Positions 62,501 to 64,000 of a stretch of DNA of 64,000 bases are shown here, piece after piece. Where the stretch lies: contig OX031070.1 of assembly GCA_943736015.1 (NCBI GenBank), forward strand, positions 44,416,173 through 44,480,172. Reading direction: 5' to 3'. Origin of the DNA: Tridacna crocea (lineage: Eukaryota > Mollusca > Bivalvia > Cardiida > Cardiidae). The notes beneath the pieces are model-generated. The model did no database searches. It was not told the DNA's origin and saw only the letters and a program-made list of their open reading frames with translations. Position numbers and translations under genes: made by a program. Each line of letters starts with the position of its first letter. Position 1 is the first letter of the stretch.

Positions 62501-63974
62501 TGTTTGGTCTGTCATGCCGGTATTTAAAGTATTATTCTTAGGATAATGGATCCCACTTCACACTCTTTATTTTTTCCTGATATCCAAGGGGCTAAGAAAG
62601 ACACGATCACACGGTGTATAGAACAACGTATCTCTCTCTCTCTCTCTCTCTCTTAAAATTGGAATCTATTTATTTAATGTCAAGATGAAGATCGAAATGA
62701 CTGTAAAAGTTAAGTATGTGAAAAATGCAAATTACGGGACTGATAAATGATAATGGAAATATTGGCAACTTACAAAATTATGACTATAAAAGAGTATATA
62801 TGTTTTCAGGTACACCATGTTCAGTCCAGACTCCGATGTGGTCGGTTTCGTCACGTGTTCCTTCTACAACCGCCATGATTGGAGTGACAATATCTACAAT
62901 GTGTTCATTGTGAACCCAGAAAACTCTTCCAACCACACAATCGACTTTCCTTACAATACAGAGTTTGTCTCCGAGCCATGTATTGTCAAAAAGAACAATG
63001 TTAACTACTTTGTAGCTGTCATTCAGAGTTGTAAGAAAACCTTTGACAGTAAAACAAATAAAGAGTTGTCCAGGTGGTCAGAAATACGCCTTTTCATCCA
63101 AAAACTCACAGTCTCTCAGACGCCTGATAATCAAGATCTTCTTCGTGTCACAAATCTTGTGGAGGATTTAAATAACCTGGACCAATTTATTGACGTCAAA
63201 CCTGTTGCTGACAACAATGTTGTTGCGATATATGTAAGAAACTTAAAACAATATGATTTTGAACTGGACAAAGGAATTGTCCATCCCAAAAACAAGGAGA
63301 AAGGCGCTATTATCTTCGATGTTCATTCTAATTCAGTGCTGAAGCACATAACATCAGTTCTACACCCTTCAACGTGTCTGGATACATTAAAGTTTTCAAC
63401 CAATCATTCAGTTGTTATTGACGAGAATTTCCGGGTTTTCAGTGGCGATACACTTTCTTTTCTTAGGCAAATCAACCAAGACAATGATTTAATGAGAAAA
63501 AGTGGTCGATTTGCTTTGGATGGCGCATACATTATTGCTATTTCTGACAATAGACGAAACATCGTAGTGCTCCGCACGTGTGATGGGCGGGAACTCGGGT
63601 CTGTGTTTGTTCATGGACGTGCTGAGTGTCTAGAAGTTTCACATAATGGACGTACTGTTGTTGTTGGGTGTCAGGACGGGCGTGTCATGATATTAAGTCT
63701 CATTCTTGGATTTTCTGACCCTCTAAGGGAGTACATTGAATATTTACCAAGCAGGAGTGAAACATTATCAGAGGAGGAAAGCGATCTGATAAACGTCGAC
63801 GTGAGGCATATTTCCAACTCTACGCCTGATCATCAAAGGCTGTCTGCCCGGATACGCCGTAAGTCATTGTCGCAAGAGCGACGCCCACCGTCCTATACAA
63901 CTCTACATCGAGCGGTTACAATATCCCGTCAGTCTAATAGGCAACGAGGGGCCAATGCATGTATTCAACAATAA
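53553..63974 (+). CDS. NACHT and WD-repeat protein (NWD1/NWD2-like STAND ATPase), at least 1767 aa
   Basis: Exons: 53553-53768, 54355-54443, 55259-55375, 56351-56525, 57263-57361, 58786-62227, 62810-63974 (TAA at 63972). Phases agree throughout. Numbering from the first split codon: RLFVCSSGQDFEAERNYL and IYPLVRQYCRDNHGVDFQ, then MVDMYWG and LLIGQKYGNIRLP (about 62-155), form the DUF4062-like N-terminal region typical of NWD/TEP1-type proteins. SPFFGRDDIL precedes the NACHT P-loop GKSGCGKT at 407-414; the Walker B stretch VVILVDSLDRLS starts at 499. The C-terminal half has degenerate WD40 blades (LRVWELK, YLIVWDAET, FQVWNLDN, GRTVVVGCQDGRVMIL). The last ~80 residues are Arg/Ser-rich. There are no membrane segments, so it is probably a cytosolic oligomerising NTPase. 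NWD1 is linked to androgen-receptor and chaperone biology and its architecture resembles NLR sensors; the role here is unknown. Unspliced reading past 62227 stops at once (AGG TAA), so intron retention would remove the last WD region. The first residues are uncertain (see 50371). Confidence 0.9.
54667..54752. repeat. Hairpin element, second copy of 41030-41112
   Basis: ACTTCAAAAACCTCGTAACTACAGCTTG pairs with CAAGCTGTAGTTACGAAGTTTTTGAAGT, 28-bp arms with one mismatch. NWD-like intron. Confidence 0.88.
54955..55248. repeat. Palindromic element, copy 1 of an inverted pair
   Basis: Inner arms ATAATCAACTGGTTATTTTTGATATGAAAAATATCTCA... around 55160, flanked on the left by TTTCACTTCCTGCCGTAATTTTGGAACTAC. 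It ends 10 bp before exon 55259-55375. Inverted copy at 58223-58632. Confidence 0.85.
55487..55716 (+). mobile_element. TTAA-MITE A, full length
   Basis: TTAA flanks; perfect hairpin; NWD-like intron. Confidence 0.9.
56007..56235 (+). mobile_element. TTAA-MITE A, full length, perfect hairpin variant
   Basis: TTAA flanks; the arms read TGTGGTAAAAGG and CCTTTTACCACA, so the family's usual G is T in one arm and the matching A is present in the other. 115 bp before the next exon. Confidence 0.9.
56526..57262. other. NWD-like intron without recognisable repeats
   Basis: AT-rich, no repeat copy or extra exon recognised. Confidence 0.5.
57820..58040 (+). mobile_element. TTAA-MITE relic
   Basis: CTTTTAACAAACAACCTGTAATTTTAGG start, decayed core, GTCTGCAAGTGTTTTCAGTATG; strongly diverged. 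Confidence 0.5.
58085..58205. repeat. Imperfect palindrome with GCCTGTGCGAATGGCACAGGC core
   Basis: GGACCATCAGGGAACTGCGAAAAGTGTCAACCC is roughly inverted as GGATCGACATTTTTCGC; the core stem is ~9 bp and perfect. Confidence 0.6.
58223..58632. repeat. Palindromic element, copy 2 (inverted relative to 54955-55248)
   Basis: AATCAACTGGTTATTTTTGATATG arms and, on the right, GTAGTTCCAAAATTACGACAGGAAGTGAAAG, the reverse complement of the left flank of copy 1. A ~130-bp insertion separates the two parts. Confidence 0.85.
58620..58722 (+). mobile_element. TTAA-MITE A fragment
   Basis: Right half only: GCTTGTTACCAGCGTTTTC to GTGTGGAAAAGAGTTCAA. The break is at the dyad. Confidence 0.65.
62228..62809. 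other. Last NWD-like intron with a (CT)n run
   Basis: Partial GTCTGATCATGGATTTACACTGT repeat at about 62325 and (CT)11 at 62631-62653. Acceptor TGTTTTCAG at 62801-62809. Confidence 0.75.
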
Positions 63975-64000
63975 CTTACATTCTTATTATACTGCAAAGA

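Overview
The window is eukaryotic nuclear DNA, most likely from a bivalve mollusc. It is AT-rich, has GT-AG introns of 0.1-4 kb, no operon structure, and is packed with short palindromic transposable elements, tRNA-derived SINEs and tandem-repeat elements of kinds I associate with clam and mussel genomes. The species assignment is inference. Only four protein-coding genes can be supported; almost all short open frames elsewhere lie in repeats.

Layout. (1) 1-14.6 kb, plus strand: the last eight coding exons of an AKAP10/D-AKAP2 homologue (two RGS domains, PKA-anchoring helix), with a probable intron in its 3'UTR. (2) 19.3-24.7 kb, minus strand: a two-exon gene for a 1063-residue, very hydrophilic nuclear-type protein with an AT-hook and a C-terminal block resembling the Tantalus domain of PRR14/PRR14L. 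(3) 29.2-39 kb, plus strand: a complete seven-exon SLX1 structure-specific endonuclease gene (GIY-YIG plus RING-type zinc finger). Its terminal exon and 3' flank have been amplified into a ~115-bp minisatellite. (4) 53.5-64 kb (perhaps from 50.4 kb), plus strand: an NWD1/NWD2-like STAND/NLR-type protein (DUF4062-like N-terminus, NACHT NTPase, WD40 repeats), complete at its C-terminus. A phase-compatible mini first exon may lie at 50371-50392. The genes are functionally unrelated; PRR14-like and SLX1 are divergent, about 4.6 kb apart.

The dominant feature is a swarm of about seventy copies and relics of a TTAA-flanked MITE, about 230 bp long, with CCC-starting ends and a near-perfect central hairpin. 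It is piggyBac-like in target site and termini. At least three subfamilies (A, B, C) have different hairpin sequences, but both arms changed together. Several copies are broken, or invaded by other elements, at or near the centre of the hairpin. Other palindromic elements include a perfect 63-bp-arm inverted repeat in SLX1 intron 1, an inverted pair in the introns of the NWD-like gene, a 563-bp TA-flanked element with ~30-bp terminal inverted repeats, and several two-copy hairpin families.

Between the PRR14-like and SLX1 genes, about eleven copies of a GTAACGTAATTCAC-like motif are scattered over 2.3 kb without other obvious similarity. No transposase, viral gene, rRNA, functional tRNA or CRISPR array was recognised. 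All exon limits are read by eye from splice signals, frame and family resemblance; none has been checked against transcripts.
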